Shown piece by piece: positions 24,909 to 36,102 of a stretch of 64,000 nucleotides of DNA (its first letter is position 1; every line of letters begins with the position of its first letter). Source of the DNA: Ascaphus truei. Lineage: Eukaryota > Chordata > Amphibia > Anura > Ascaphidae. The stretch is taken from contig CM071571.1 of assembly GCA_036426205.1 (NCBI GenBank), positions 115,811,899 through 115,875,898 of the forward strand, read 5' to 3'. The notes beneath the pieces were generated by a model, which was given only the letters and a program-made list of their open reading frames with translations, was not told the origin of the DNA and did no database searches. The position numbers were made by a program, and so were the translations under genes.

Positions 24909-25199
24909 ATTACAACAGCGGGGCGCAAACTGTGGGGCGCGCCCTTGGGGGGGGGGGGTGGCGCAAGATTATGTAGGGGGGCGCAGGCTGCTTGCAGGGA
25001 AACCTGGGGGAGGGCAGAGACTGTGCAAGGGCGGCCAGAAGCTCTGTGTGCTGCTTCTATGTTTGTGTCTGGTCTGAGAGGAGGGCAGCCCACAGCACAC
25101 AGACTGCCCCTCCTTCTCTTCCTGTCTTCTTCCTGCACCAGTTTTCAGCAGCATGGCTGGTTAGGGGATCGGAGCATGTCGCCCCCCCCCCCAGGAGAA

Positions 25200-27840
25200 C
25201 GTCTGTGTTTGTGTGCGTGTGTGTGTATTGAGTGAGTGAGTGAGTGTGTGTGGGGATTTGGAGTTGTGTGTGTGTGTGGTGTGGGTAGTGTTTGTGTGGT
25301 GTGTGTTGGCTTGTGGCTTGTGCGTCGTGTGGTTGTGTGCTGGATGTGTGGGTGTGTGTGTGCTGTGGTGTGTGTGGTGGATGTGTGTGGATGTGTGGTC
25401 GATTGGTGTGGTGGAGCGGGGGGATTGAATGTGTGTGGTGTGGGGAGTTGATATGGTGTGAGTGAGCGGATTGACTTGTGTGCGGTGGGCGTGTCGGGGG
25501 GGGATTGAGTGTGTTGTGTGGTCGGGGGAGGGGAGATAGAGTGTGGTGTGTGCATGTGGTGGGGAGACTTGAGGGGTGTGTGCGTGTGGGGGGGACTTGT
25601 GGTGGTGTGGGCGGTTTGTGCTGGTGTGGGGGATGTTGGACGTGTGGGGGGAGGGGGACTGTGTCGACAGTTGTGTTGTGTATGGGGGGGGGGGGATTGT
25701 GTGTGTGTGGATTGAAGTGTGTGGGTTGGGGGGGGATGTGTGTGTGTGTGGGGGGGGATGTGTGTTGTGGCAGGGGGGGATTGTGTGTGTTTGTGGGGCG
25801 GGGAAATTGAGTTTGTGTGTATGTGGGGATTTGGCTATGCGTGTTGGGGGGAATGAATGTGTGTGTGTGGGGGGGGATTGTGTGTGGGGATTGAGTGTGT
25901 GGGTGGGGGGGGGATTGAGTGTGTGTGTGGTGATTGAGTGTGTGTGTGAATGTGTGGGGGGGGGGAGGCGGGGTGTGAGTGTGTGTGTGTGGGGGGGATG
26001 AGAGTGTGTGTGTGTGTGGGCGGGGGGATGGAGTTGGTGGGTGGCGGGGGATTGAGGTGTGTGTGTTGGTGGGTCGGGGGGGGTGAAGGTGTGTGTGGGG
26101 GGGAGGATGAGTGTTGTGTGTGCTGGGGGGGGGATTGAGTTGTGTGTGGGGATTTAGTTGTGTGTGTTGGGGGGGGGGATGAGTGTGTGTGTGTGGGGGG
26201 GATTGAGTGTGTGTGGGGGATTGCGGTGTGTGTGTGTGTGTGTGGGGGAGGAGATATGTGTGGTGGTGGGGAGGGGGATTGCGTGTGGGTGTGGGGGGGC
26301 GAGATGAGTGTGTGTTGTGCGTGAGGGGGGATGGGTCTGTGTGTGTGGGGGGCACGAGATTATGGTGGGTGTTGTGGGGGGGTGCATGGGGTGCTGGGGG
26401 TGGGATTGTAGTGTGTTGTGGTTGGGGGGGTGAGTTTGGTTATGTGAGGGAGATGAGGGTCGTGCGTGTGCGTGGTCGTGTCGTAGGGGAGGGCTGTGGG
26501 TGGAAGGTGTGTTGTGGAGCGTGTGGTGTTTGTGGGCGGTGTGGGGGGGGATTGAGGGTGTGGTGTATAGGGGGGGGGGATTCAGAGTGTGGTGGTGTGT
26601 GTGGGGAGCACGGATTGCAGTGTGGCGTATTGTGTGGGGGGGGATTGAGGGGTGTGGTGTACTGGGGGGGGTTTGAGTGGTGTGTGTGTTGGGGGGGCGA
26701 GGATTGAGTGGTGTGTGTGGGGGGGGGATGAGTGTGTGTGAGTGTGTTGGGGGGATTGACGTGAGTGTGTGTGGGGGGGGATCGGGGTTGAGTGTTGTGG
26801 GTCGGGGGACTTGTTGTTGTGTGTGTGTGGGGGGGGAAGGTAATTTGTGTTGTGTGATGGGGGGGGGGTGGATGAGTGTGGTGGTTGTGTGGGGGGGGGA
26901 GATGAGGGTTGTGTGTGGGGGGGCGGGGGTTGAGTGTTGTGTGTGGGGGGCGGGGGGTGAGTTGTGTGTGTGGGGGGGGATGGAGTTGTGGGTGTGGGGG
27001 GGAATTGAGTGTGTGGGTGGGGGTGGGGGATGTGAGTGGGTGGACATGTGGGGGGATTGAGTATGTGTGGTGTGGGGGAGGGATTCGAGGGTGTGTGTGT
27101 GGGGGAGGAATGAGATTGTTTGTGTGGGTGGGGATTGATTGAGTGGGGTGGGTGTGTGGGGGGGATATTTGCGGATTGGTGGTGTGGGAGGAGTTGAGGG
27201 GTGTGTGGTGTGGGGGGGGGATGATGTGCTCATGTGTGTATGTGTGGGGGGGGATGAGTGTGATGTGTGTGGTGGTGGGGGGGAGTGAGAGGTATGTGTT
27301 GCTTGTGTGTGGGGGGGTTGTGCGTGTGTGTGTGTGGTGGGGGGGGGGGATTGAGTGTGTGTGTGAGGATTGAGTGTGTGTTTGTGTGTGTGTGGGGATG
27401 GAAGCGGTGTGTGTGTTTGTGGGGGGGGGAGGATTGTTGTGATGTTTGTGGTTTGGGTGGGGGGATTGTGTGTGTGGGGGGGGATGGGGTTGGGTGTGTG
27501 TGAGTAGGGAGGGGGGAGTGTATGTGGGATGTGTGTGTGGGGATTGAGTGTGTGTGTGTGTGTGTGGGGGGGGGGATTCAGTGTGTGTGTGTGGGGATTG
27601 AGTGTGTGTGTGTGTGGGGGGGGATTGAGTGTGTGTGTGTGGGGGGGTTTGAGTGTGTGTGTGTGGGAGGGGTGTTGAGTGTGTGTGTGGTGATTGAGTG
27701 TGTGTGTGGGGGATTGAGTGTGTGTGTGTGGGGGGGGGACTGAGTGTGTGTGTGTGTGTGTGTGGGGATTGTGTGTGTGTGTGGGGGGGGGTTGTGTGTG
27801 TGTATGTGGTGAGTGTGTGTGTGTATGTGGTGATTGATTG
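25200..27840. repeat. G-rich minisatellite (GGGGGGATTGAGTGTGTGTG-like unit), copy 2
   Basis: About 2.6 kb of degenerate units alternating G6-G9 runs, ATTGAG and TG dinucleotides. The right-hand 400 bp is the most regular. Unit length varies around 20-40 bp. Long His/Thr/Pro-rich frames on the minus strand (up to several hundred residues) come only from the repeat. Confidence 0.9.
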
Positions 27841-27864
27841 AGAGAGAGAGTGTGTATTGTAATA

Positions 27865-28851
27865 CAGTGGTGCGCAAACTGGGGGGGCAATGAGGCGCAA
27901 GATTATTTAAGGGAGCACAGGCAGCGTGCGGCAAAAACTGGGTGCGCGGGCCGGCAGACGCTGTGCGCGGGAGGACGAAAAAGCTGTGGGCGAGGGGCGG
28001 CCAAGAAGATGTGCATGGGCGGGCAGCCGAAGATGTGTGCGGGTGGCTGAACAGGATAGTGCATGTGGCGGCCTCGTGGTGTGTGTGTGCACACGCGCAG
28101 GGGCTTCGAGCACGGTGAAGTCAAACGCCCCTCCCGGTGTCTGCCCTGCAATAGCGCTGTGTTCCTGCTCTCCACCGCTGGCAACCTGCTTTGCTGCGAT
28201 CCTCTGCAAGTGAAAGGGTATGCTGCCACTATATCAATCATACTATGAATGTACAGAAATAATTAAAAAAAGTGAAAACACAACATTGAAAACGGAAATA
28301 AATAAATAATAATGTAGGTAGGAGTGTGGATGACAATGGGATAGCAAGACAAAGAGCAGGGAGGGGAAGGTAGAAACAAAAAGGGGGGCTGGGAGAGGGA
28401 AGGGAGGTAGCAAAGGGGTGGATTAATGCCCCCCAAAAGTATTGCCTTTGTGCACGTACGCTCTCCCAAGCTTGGCACTTGGGGAGACAAACAAAATTGA
28501 CTTTGATGTGCACTCAGCAGCAGTCAATACACACACACATAGCCACACACAAACACACACAAATAGCCCCGATCCACGCTTGCAAAATTATGCAGGACAC
28601 CCTGTGCTCATGCTTGGAGAGTTGGTGATGTCACCGCTCTCAGCGGCAGCGTGGACGCAGCCTAATTTTGCAAGCGCGAGCTGTTGAAATATGTAAGTAT
28701 TTAAACATATTTGGATTTATATTGTATACCGTTTAATAAAGGGTTTTTTTTTTTTGTCATGTGATTTTGATTACATCAGGCAGGGGGGGCCCGAGAAATT
28801 TTATGGATGAAAAGGGGGGCTCGGCAAAAAAAGTTTGCTCACCCCTGTTAA
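27865..28851. mobile_element. Internal hAT-like end plus right part of the composite, copy 2
   Basis: Starts CAGTGGTGCGCAAACTG. The preceding octamer TTGTAATA is the exact reverse complement of TATTACAA, which precedes the outer left end at 24,917. This may record an inversion of one half of the element. Confidence 0.5.
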
Positions 28852-28859
28852 ATTACAAC

Positions 28860-29313
28860 TCAATAAAAATGGCATGCACAGTTGAATTTTAAAATAAAAA
28901 AAGTTAGTAAGTAATATCTAATACTACAGAACTGATCTATTTTAACCCCCACACACACACACACACACAGGCTATTGCTTGGATTGCTTCTTGGAGCAAT
29001 TGACTTGACCCAGAATCTAGCCCCAATAACCATTAATATTAATTAAGTTTTCATTAATTGTTTGAAATATCAAGTAAATATGTATAGATCAGGATGTCAG
29101 TAAAAAATCTATGACCAAGGAGGCGCGAGCTTCCCCCCCTCTCCTATTACCCCTCTACATAAAACATACAAATACCGAGAGGACACATTTATGGAGGTAA
29201 AAGGCCGTGGCTTATTTACTAAACACAAATGGGGATAGCGTACCACCTGTCCGCGCCAGAATGCTCAGAGCTGGGCAACGCAAAGGGGGCACCCGGAAGT
29301 ACGTCCCGGTGAC
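28860..29313. other. Short unassigned stretch, copy 2
   Basis: AT-rich, with a CA microsatellite at about 28,950-28,970. No element recognised. Confidence 0.5.
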
Positions 29314-30066
29314 CTACCCCCTCGTTTCAAACCCCCCGGTCACCAGCCACAAGCCACTTCTGGCGGGACAAGCACCTACCCCCACCCAACTGCCGCCACC
29401 AACGGGCCTGTTTAACCCCCTTAAATCAGACCCGTATCGCCATACCCCTATGACCTCTTCCAATCCTTCCTGTAAATCATTATTAAACATGTCCACCCCA
29501 ACATCTGACAACTGTACCCCATCCTCCCTAAACCAGCCACCCAATTTAAAACTGAACTGCGGGTGACGAATGACCCAACCCCCACATTGAACCAAGAAAT
29601 TCCCCACCTTCCTGTTTAACCTCTTCCGCATCTTGTTAACTCTCCCCGGGATACGCGCACCCCTCCAAACCAACCTGTATATTATCTCGGACCAAACTAA
29701 TTGCACCCCTGGCCAAAACGTTAACATACGTGCCAAATCTTGCTTAATCTGCTGGAATAAATCAATCGACCGCAATTTTGCCACATCATTACCCCCAACA
29801 TGAATAATGATGATGTCCAGTGCCCTCCTACCCCTGGCCCTAGAAATTAGCAGCGGAAAAAGCCGTCACCACCGCATCCGTCTCATCCCCCACCATGTTA
29901 CCTCCACCTGCTCCATACTAAAACCTAAATTCTTTCCGTAGGGGCGCGAATTCGCCTCTTCCCAGCCCAGTGTACCATTGAGTCCCCCACGATCCAAATT
30001 ACCACGGAATCTACGCCAACCTTGCACTGACCTCCTCACCTCCCTCCTGCACTTCAAACTTGTCAA
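29314..30066 (-). pseudogene. SGNH hydrolase-domain relic, probably of a Ngaro/DIRS-type retrotransposon, copy 2
   Basis: Reading the minus strand, block I (GDS, nucleophile Ser) is visible at 29,979-29,987 in a neighbouring frame. Block III reads IIIIHVGGNDV with GGND at 29,785-29,796. The C-terminal block reads EDGVQLSDVG, where the expected catalytic His of DxxH is Gln (29,512-29,514). One in-frame TGA at 29,866-29,868 and one frame shift near block I break an otherwise continuous ~250-residue domain. Segments such as LVWSEIIYRLVWRGAR match what I know of SGNH domains in vertebrate tyrosine-recombinase retrotransposons. The esterase of CR1 ORF1 is a related alternative, but it normally carries GTND, as seen at 40,477. 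The copy is certainly inactive. Confidence 0.72.
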
Positions 30067-31379
30067 CCAACAAATGGAACCACTTCCTCCTTAACCCTCT
30101 GCTTATCTCTTGGTTGGACTGTGGTTGAAAAACAACCCACCCCCTCAAGTTCTTGTCAAACTCCCCACCTTTTGTTAATTTTTATTTTTTTTCCCTCGCC
30201 TTGTTGATTTCTCCTAGGCTACTCGCGCCCCTCCCAGCTCTTTTGCCCAGCACCCCACTAATCTATACTGTACTATTCCCCGGCGGCGATGTGAACCGCC
30301 TGTCGGGACCTGACTGATGCAGAAGCTGGCGCCGCTTGTGCCCATGTCCCGCACTGTTTTCTGAGAGAGCTCGAGAGGGCTCCACCCCAAACTTCTCTTT
30401 GTTTGTCCCCGGCGACGATGATAACCGCCTGTCGGGACCCTGCCAACATGGCTGCATCCAGCCCTGTGAATTGAATGGGCCAACTGAAGGGGATGCTGCT
30501 TCTGGGCGTGGTGTACCCATGCGCTCAACCAAATACAACCCTATAAGGTTGCCTCATGTCTGTCGTGGGTGCCGTCCCTACACACCCCAAACTTGCCGGT
30601 GCCCATGCTGCTTGTTGTGGGTTCCTGAGACGGACCCCTGGTGGTACCTTCCCACCCCTTATCGGGCCACCCTTGATACCCCGTGTTAACCGACTGCCCT
30701 GTCATTTGTGAAACAGTGCCAGACGTATGCTCATCGTCCCTGCTTCCAAATCTGTCTCACCCGGCATTGCACCCTGAAAACAGTTGTGATAAACCCTGAC
30801 CCTGGCGAGGGAAGCACCCCTCACGCTCACGCTTGCCAGTCTTTGCGCTTCCCTTGCCAACCCAGCGGCGTTGCGCACTGCATGTCAGTGCCCCCCAACC
30901 TGGTCTCTTACCTTTCGAATGAAGGTCCTCCACGGCGTCTGAAATGTCTTTGAACTGTAGAAAACAAAACCCCATCGCCGTGTGACGATGGTCCCCGAGT
31001 CCCCTTTGTTTAGAACTTTACCGAAATTATAGGATGAAACTCACACTCCCCAGCGGTTTTGGTCAGAACTGCTGCAATGCTAATAAACGTGCGTTTCGTG
31101 AAGCGTGACTCCTTCTACGTTTCAACGTGTTAAACCGCTTTCAGGCTCCACCCGTGTTTTTTTTTTTTTTTTTATTATTATTATTTTTTTTTTTATATAT
31201 ACCCCCTCTCTATTAGAAAGTCTCTCCCCCCTCCGTCTTCTTTTTCCCCTTCCATGCCTAGTACACGCCTCTTTTCCCTCCCGCCTTCTTTCTTCTTCCT
31301 TTTCCCCTTTTCCCTCACCTGTTTTTTCGAGGAACCGGTTGTCCCGCATCTTTGTGGTTTTTTTTTTTTTTTTTTATAG
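30067..31379. other. Unassigned stretch upstream of the SGNH relic, copy 2
   Basis: Two CCGCCTGTCGGGACC motifs (about 30,296 and 30,425) and long T runs at about 31,157-31,172 and 31,358-31,375. No domain recognised. Confidence 0.4.
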
Positions 31380-31580
31380 GGTTGGGACCCATGTCCCACC
31401 CCTGTTTTTCCAGGGACCCATGTCCCATCCCTGTTTTTCCCAGTGACCCATGTCCCACACCTGTTTTTGTGGGGACCCATGTCCCACACCTGTTTTTGTG
31501 GGGGCCTGTTTTTCCAGGGACCCATGTCCCACCCCTGTTTTTCCCAGGGACCCATGTCCCACACCTGTTTTTGACACTCC
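31380..31580. repeat. ~31-bp minisatellite, copy 2 (about six to seven units)
   Basis: GGGACCCATGTCCCACAC plus CTGTTTTT... units as at 14,462-14,735, but more regular and about 75 bp shorter. Confidence 0.85.
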
Positions 31581-31739
31581 CCGGTAAATCCCAAGCTAAG
31601 AATTTACCTTGAAACCAGTGTGGCTTGCACCAACTCCTGTGCAATGTTCCTAGATTTTGATACTGTCAATCATGTTGATCTGTTATCCTGCTTAACCAGC
31701 TCCAGTGGAATAAGGAAGCCTCTTAAATCTGCTTGTTTT

Positions 31740-32820
31740 CTAAAACCTTGACAAAACTTAAACCAATATACTTGGGCCCAAGGCTAAAAATGTGTTTTTT
31801 TTATTTTTTTATTTACTATTGCTAAACCAATAGCTTCCATAATCACCTCTACTCTGTCTGCAGGCCATAACCAGAGACCTGGAAGTTTCAGAGTTATCCC
31901 AAGCTTCAAAAGTGGGGACAAAACCACTGCCTCAAATGACAGGCCAAAATCTCTTCTCCCAACACTATCCGAAGTCATGGAAATTGTTTCGCTCCCAAAT
32001 TAAGCGAAAACCATACCAAGCCAAATATTTTTTTTTTTTTTTATTAGCCGTTACAATCTGGCTTCAACACCAAACCCTCCTTGGTAACCCCTGCTACAAA
32101 TTTGTAAAGAACTCAAGTGTGGTGTGGAAAGATAACAACTCAGTAGTGCTATGTCCCTTGATTTCACAAGGCTTTTGAACATGTTGATCATGTCATCTTG
32201 CCCAATCAACTCCATAGTTCTGCGATAGAAAAGCATGCTTAAAAGCTGGTTTCCTTTCTACCTATCAGGTATATCCCAGCATGTATCCATCACAGGCTCC
32301 ATGTCCAACCCCTTGGATATGACCTGTGGTGTCCTGCAATACCTTTCTGAGGCCCCTACTCTTCTAACTGATCATCAATGATATTCCTAAAGCTTATAAG
32401 AGAGCTTCAATACCCTTGCATGCAGCTGGCCCCATCTTATGCGCACACAGCCATAGCCTCTCTGATCTCGATCACCTATTTCCATGTGACTTTGAGACTT
32501 GAAAATTTGGATTTCCCACAACAAGCTGTTTTTCAAATACTAACAAGTCGGTAACAAAAGCTATTTGGGACCAAATCTGAATTCCAAAGCTTCCACAGCC
32601 TGAGCAGACACCGGTCACTCCTTGACACACTGTTACTCCTGAAACATGTTTCCAATACTTGGGCATCTGGTTTGACTCCCCTCTAACATTCGTGATGCAC
32701 AATGGTACCCTGCCATCCAAAACCTCTGCAAAACTAGGTATACTTAACCGGAACAAAACCTCCATACATCTGCTGATCAGCAATCGTATCATGCAGCAAA
32801 TGCTAACACCAAATTATCGC
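31740..32820 (+). pseudogene. LINE reverse transcriptase relic (L2/CR1-type), copy 2
   Basis: Plus-strand coding remains in several frames. They include a segment corresponding to the NYRPIS block near 31,890-31,960, KAFEHVDHVI (RT region with the first catalytic Asp context) at 32,168-32,197, YLSGISQHVSITGSMSNPLDM-like sequence at about 32,255-32,320, a PLLF/NDIPKAYK segment near 32,355-32,400, and a GIWFDSPLTFVMHNGTLPSK segment at about 32,660-32,720. The YADD block is degraded. Length and order fit the central and C-terminal part of an L2-like ORF2. Confidence 0.68.
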
Positions 32821-33439
32821 CTGTGGGGACATAGTATCCGGCTCACTGTAGGCATGTGGCGTGTGAGGGGTGGCCACATGGTGTGCATGTTTTGTGTACA
32901 TATCTGAATCCCAATGCAGTAATAGCTGCATTAGTTAATGTCATATTCCATTCTTAAATCACCTATAACTATCCCAACTAAATATAATTATAAATCTAAT
33001 CCCAGTAATATTCTGCGCTAGGCTCAAACATTGCATTGTCCTACACAATTCTTGCGACACTCAAAAGAAACTTGCACCGCTCAACCAGCTTATGGTAAAG
33101 ATAACCCCCATGGCCCATGAACCCCTTAGTGCCCCCAATGAGGCAGCCCTCGGCCATGCGGGGGCCCCCGTGGCACCTGCGGGAACTGCTCCAACGCCAA
33201 GGAACAAGTGACAGTTGCTTGTTCCTTGGCTCAATTTGAAACCCAACCGCCCCAACTGACTCCCCGATCGCGCTCGCGACCACCAGACCAGATGGGGGGG
33301 GGGTGCACCCCCTGGTCAATTGCTGTTGCCACCCATACGGGCTAGACCAGCTCTATACTGAATACTATTATTAACTATTCCGATAATCTCTTCAGGAGAT
33401 GGGGGTTGTGGAAGATTGTGGATCCATTTGTTACCCAGG
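32821..33439. other. Unassigned tail of duplicated block, copy 2
   Basis: Counterpart of 15,991-16,655. G run near 33,295, no coding relic seen. Homology with copy 1 stops at about 33,439. Confidence 0.4.
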
Positions 33440-33485
33440 TTTCTCCATGAAAAGTTTGGACATATCATATCTACTGTACTTCACC

Positions 33486-33600
33486 AAAATACAGCTCAAC
33501 CCCGTTATAGCGCGATCCGAAAAAATAGTTAAGAGCGTGGTGGAAATTCACTCAATCTTTTGGACCGCAGGGAAGCCTATTGGATTTTTATATTGAGAAC
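33486..33600. repeat. Fragment of a DNA-transposon-like end (CAACCCCGTTATAGCGCG)
   Basis: ACAGCTCAACCCCGTTATAGCG matches, in the opposite orientation, GCGTTATAACGGGGTTTAGCTGT at about 59,735-59,758. Only one end is visible here. Confidence 0.4.
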
Positions 33601-33764
33601 CCGTTTCCCTGAAGGGATGAACGTAGAGTGGCATTTGAGCCATTATTTGAATGAAGAACCCTTGAAATTATTGTTATTATTATTAATATTTTCATCATTT
33701 ATTTATTTTAAGTATTTTTCAACTTTTCTCACATTGGTGGCCCTCCACATGTCATGTGATCACA

Positions 33765-35202
33765 ACCGCGGAATTACAGACCTGTAAGCCTGACTTCAAT
33801 AGTGGGGAAACTACTTGAAGGTTTAATACGGGATAATATTCAGGAATACCTAATGGAAAAACAAAATTATAAGTAATAATCAGCATGAAATTATGAAGGA
33901 TAGATCATGTCAAACTAACCTTATATGTTTATTTGAGGAGGTAAGTAGGAATTTAGAACAGGGTAATGCAGTTGATGTGGTCTACTTAAATTTTGCAAAG
34001 GCTTTAGATATGGTTCCACACAAGAGGTTGGTGTACAAAATAAAGCAAATTGGACTCAGTAAAGAATATATGCACCTGGATTGAAAACTGGTTGAAGGAC
34101 AGATGACAAAAGAGGTTTGTCATTAATTGAACTTTTTCAAGTTGGGCTAAGGTCCTGAGTGGTGTACCTCAGGGACTAAATTGCGTAAGGTAGTAGAATC
34201 AGAGCAGGATGTAATTTCTCTCCAGAAGGACTTGGAGACTGGAAACTTGGGCAGGTAACTGGCAGATGAGGTTTAATACAGATTAATGTAAGGTTATGCA
34301 TTTGGGATGCAAGAATAAAAAGGCAAATTACAAATTAAATTGGGATAAATTGGGGGAATCCTTGATGGAGAACGATTTAGGAGTGCTTGTAGACAGCAGG
34401 CTTAGCAAAAGTGCCCAAAGTCATGCACTAGCTGCAAAGGCAAACAAGATCTTATCTTGCATTAAACGGCAATGGATGGAAGGGAAGTAAACATAATTAT
34501 GCCCCTTTACAAAGAATTAGTAAGACCACACCTTGAATATGGAGTACAATTTTGGGCACCACTCCTTAGAAAAGACATTATGGAACTAGAGAGAGTGCAG
34601 AGAAGAGCCACCAAATTAATAAAGGGGATGGACAATCTAACTCATGAGTAGAGGCTAGTTAATTAGATTGATTTACATTAGAAAGAGGCATCTAAGAGGG
34701 AATATGATAACTATATACAAATATGTTTGGGGACAGTACAGGGAGCTTTCAAAAGACATATTCATCCCAAGGGCAGTACAAAGTACTCAGGGGCATCCCT
34801 TAAGATTTGAGGAAAGGAGATTTCACCAGCAACAAAGGAAAGAGTTCTTCACAATAAGGGCAGTTAAAATGTGGAATTCATTACCCATGGAGTCTGTGAT
34901 GGCAGATACAATAGATTTGTTCAAAAAAAGGTTGGACATCATTTTAGAAAGGAAAGGTATACAGGGATATACCAAATAAGTTAACATGGGAAGAATGTTG
35001 AACCAGGGAGTAATCCGATTGCCAAGTCTTGCAGTCAGGAAGGAATATTTTTCCCCTTATAAGATATAACTGGATGATTTGACACTGGGGTTTTTTGTTT
35101 GCCTTCCTCTGGATCAATAAGGAAGTATATATAGGATACAGTATCTGTTGTCTAAATGTATGTCTGTTTTCAACCTCATCTACTATGTACAGTAACTATG
35201 TG
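33765..35202 (+). pseudogene. CR1-clade LINE ORF2 fragment with 3' end
   Basis: Begins inside the RT with RNYRPVSLTS (about 33,767) and continues with DRSCQTNLICLFEEV, then VDVVYLNFAKALDMVPHKRL (about 33,972-34,030), then SGVPQG (about 34,159). The block that should hold YADD is missing: the sequence jumps at about 34,180 to the region coding DVISLQKDLE. It then reads MHLGCKNKK, NDLGVLVDSRLSKSAQ and the C-terminal KMWNSLPMESVMADT, ending near 34,979. The 3' tail to about 35,202 ends in TTTCAACCTCATCTACTATG, as is common for CR1 elements of amphibians. It is 5' truncated, internally deleted and interrupted by stops, so inactive. The same family as the minus-strand CR1 at 36,103-41,190. Confidence 0.82.
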
Positions 35203-36102
35203 TTTTTTGTTTGCTGCTTACCATTTTTGTGCATTGCTTAACACTAAGCATGGTATTCACCTGTGTCGTTTTCCGCTGGTTTTGTTTGCTGGTCTCTTCA
35301 GCTATATGACTCACATTTAGTGTTTTTGTATCTTATGGAATCTTATAGAAATAACAGCATAGTCAAGTATATGTGACATTAGACTATTATACTTATGTTT
35401 TTTTCCATGTTCCAGACACCAACATTTGTTCTGTGACTTTTTATATAATTTCATCTATAGATTTCCGTATAAATAATTCATGTTTTTTATGGATATTGGT
35501 GGATCTTCCTTTCCCCTCTTTCCTTTCCCTTCCCCATCCCCCTTCCACCCTCCCCACACCCACCCTCTTTCCCTTCCTTTTCCACTCCCCCCCCACCCCT
35601 CCCCCTTTTTCCATTTCCTCCTTTCCATACCCATAAATCCACAGTTCTGTTATCAGTATTTATTTAGATTTAGTATTTATCTATATTTAGATTTATCAGA
35701 AAAGATGTATTTAATATATTGATTCATATTCCTGTGAGTTTATTTGGGATGTTATAGGAAGGTATTTTGTATTTAATTTTGTTTTTATGCAGTTAATGTT
35801 ATTGTTAATTTGGGTGACATTTTTAATTCAACTGTACTTTGATTCTTGCACATGGAGCATGCAACGTCATGACTTTTTTTTGGGGGGGGCGCGAAACGAT
35901 ACAGACAGCTGGGATTTAAAAGGACTGTAGAAGTGTATAGGATGTTACTCCTTGATAAAGTACCACTGATACAAAATGCGTAGGAGGGGTTTTCTACCTC
36001 CTTACAACATATTATTTCAACAAAGGATATTTTTTCTATTAACCTGAACACTCACTCCCTTTTGGCTATGCCCTGCTCTTTTGTTGCTATTAAATTTATG
36101 AC
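35203..36102. other. Unassigned stretch with pyrimidine-rich block and GAAACG-type repeat
   Basis: A CT-rich block at 35,505-35,630 is followed by AT-rich DNA and, at about 35,885-35,995, a GCGCGAAACGAT...ACAAAATGCGTAGGAGG segment. This layout resembles the 3' untranslated part of Penelope-like elements or of other dispersed frog repeats. No coding sequence supports either. Confidence 0.35.

Larger units (their letters stand above)
24917..28851. mobile_element. hAT-like non-autonomous composite element, copy 2
   Basis: Same ends as the copy at 7,042-11,846, flanked by the same exact octamer ATTACAAC at 24,909-24,916 and 28,852-28,859. Both copies preserving the octamer supports a single ancestral insertion before the duplication, or one locus represented twice. 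The element is about 0.87 kb shorter here because the internal array is shorter. No transposase is detectable. Confidence 0.65.
17663..33439. repeat. Large direct duplication, copy 2
   Basis: Second copy of the block at 1-16,655, in the same orientation and with the same order of internal elements. It reads better in places: the SGNH pseudogene is nearly open here but shattered in copy 1. Beyond 33,439 the sequence diverges from what follows copy 1, so this is not an endless tandem array. The ~1-kb spacer at 16,656-17,662 has no counterpart after copy 2. Confidence 0.93.

Noticed and set aside
26154..27890. A 578-residue His/Thr/Pro-rich open frame on the minus strand
   Set aside because: Translation of the G/TG minisatellite; no start context, no domain, not conserved in copy 1.
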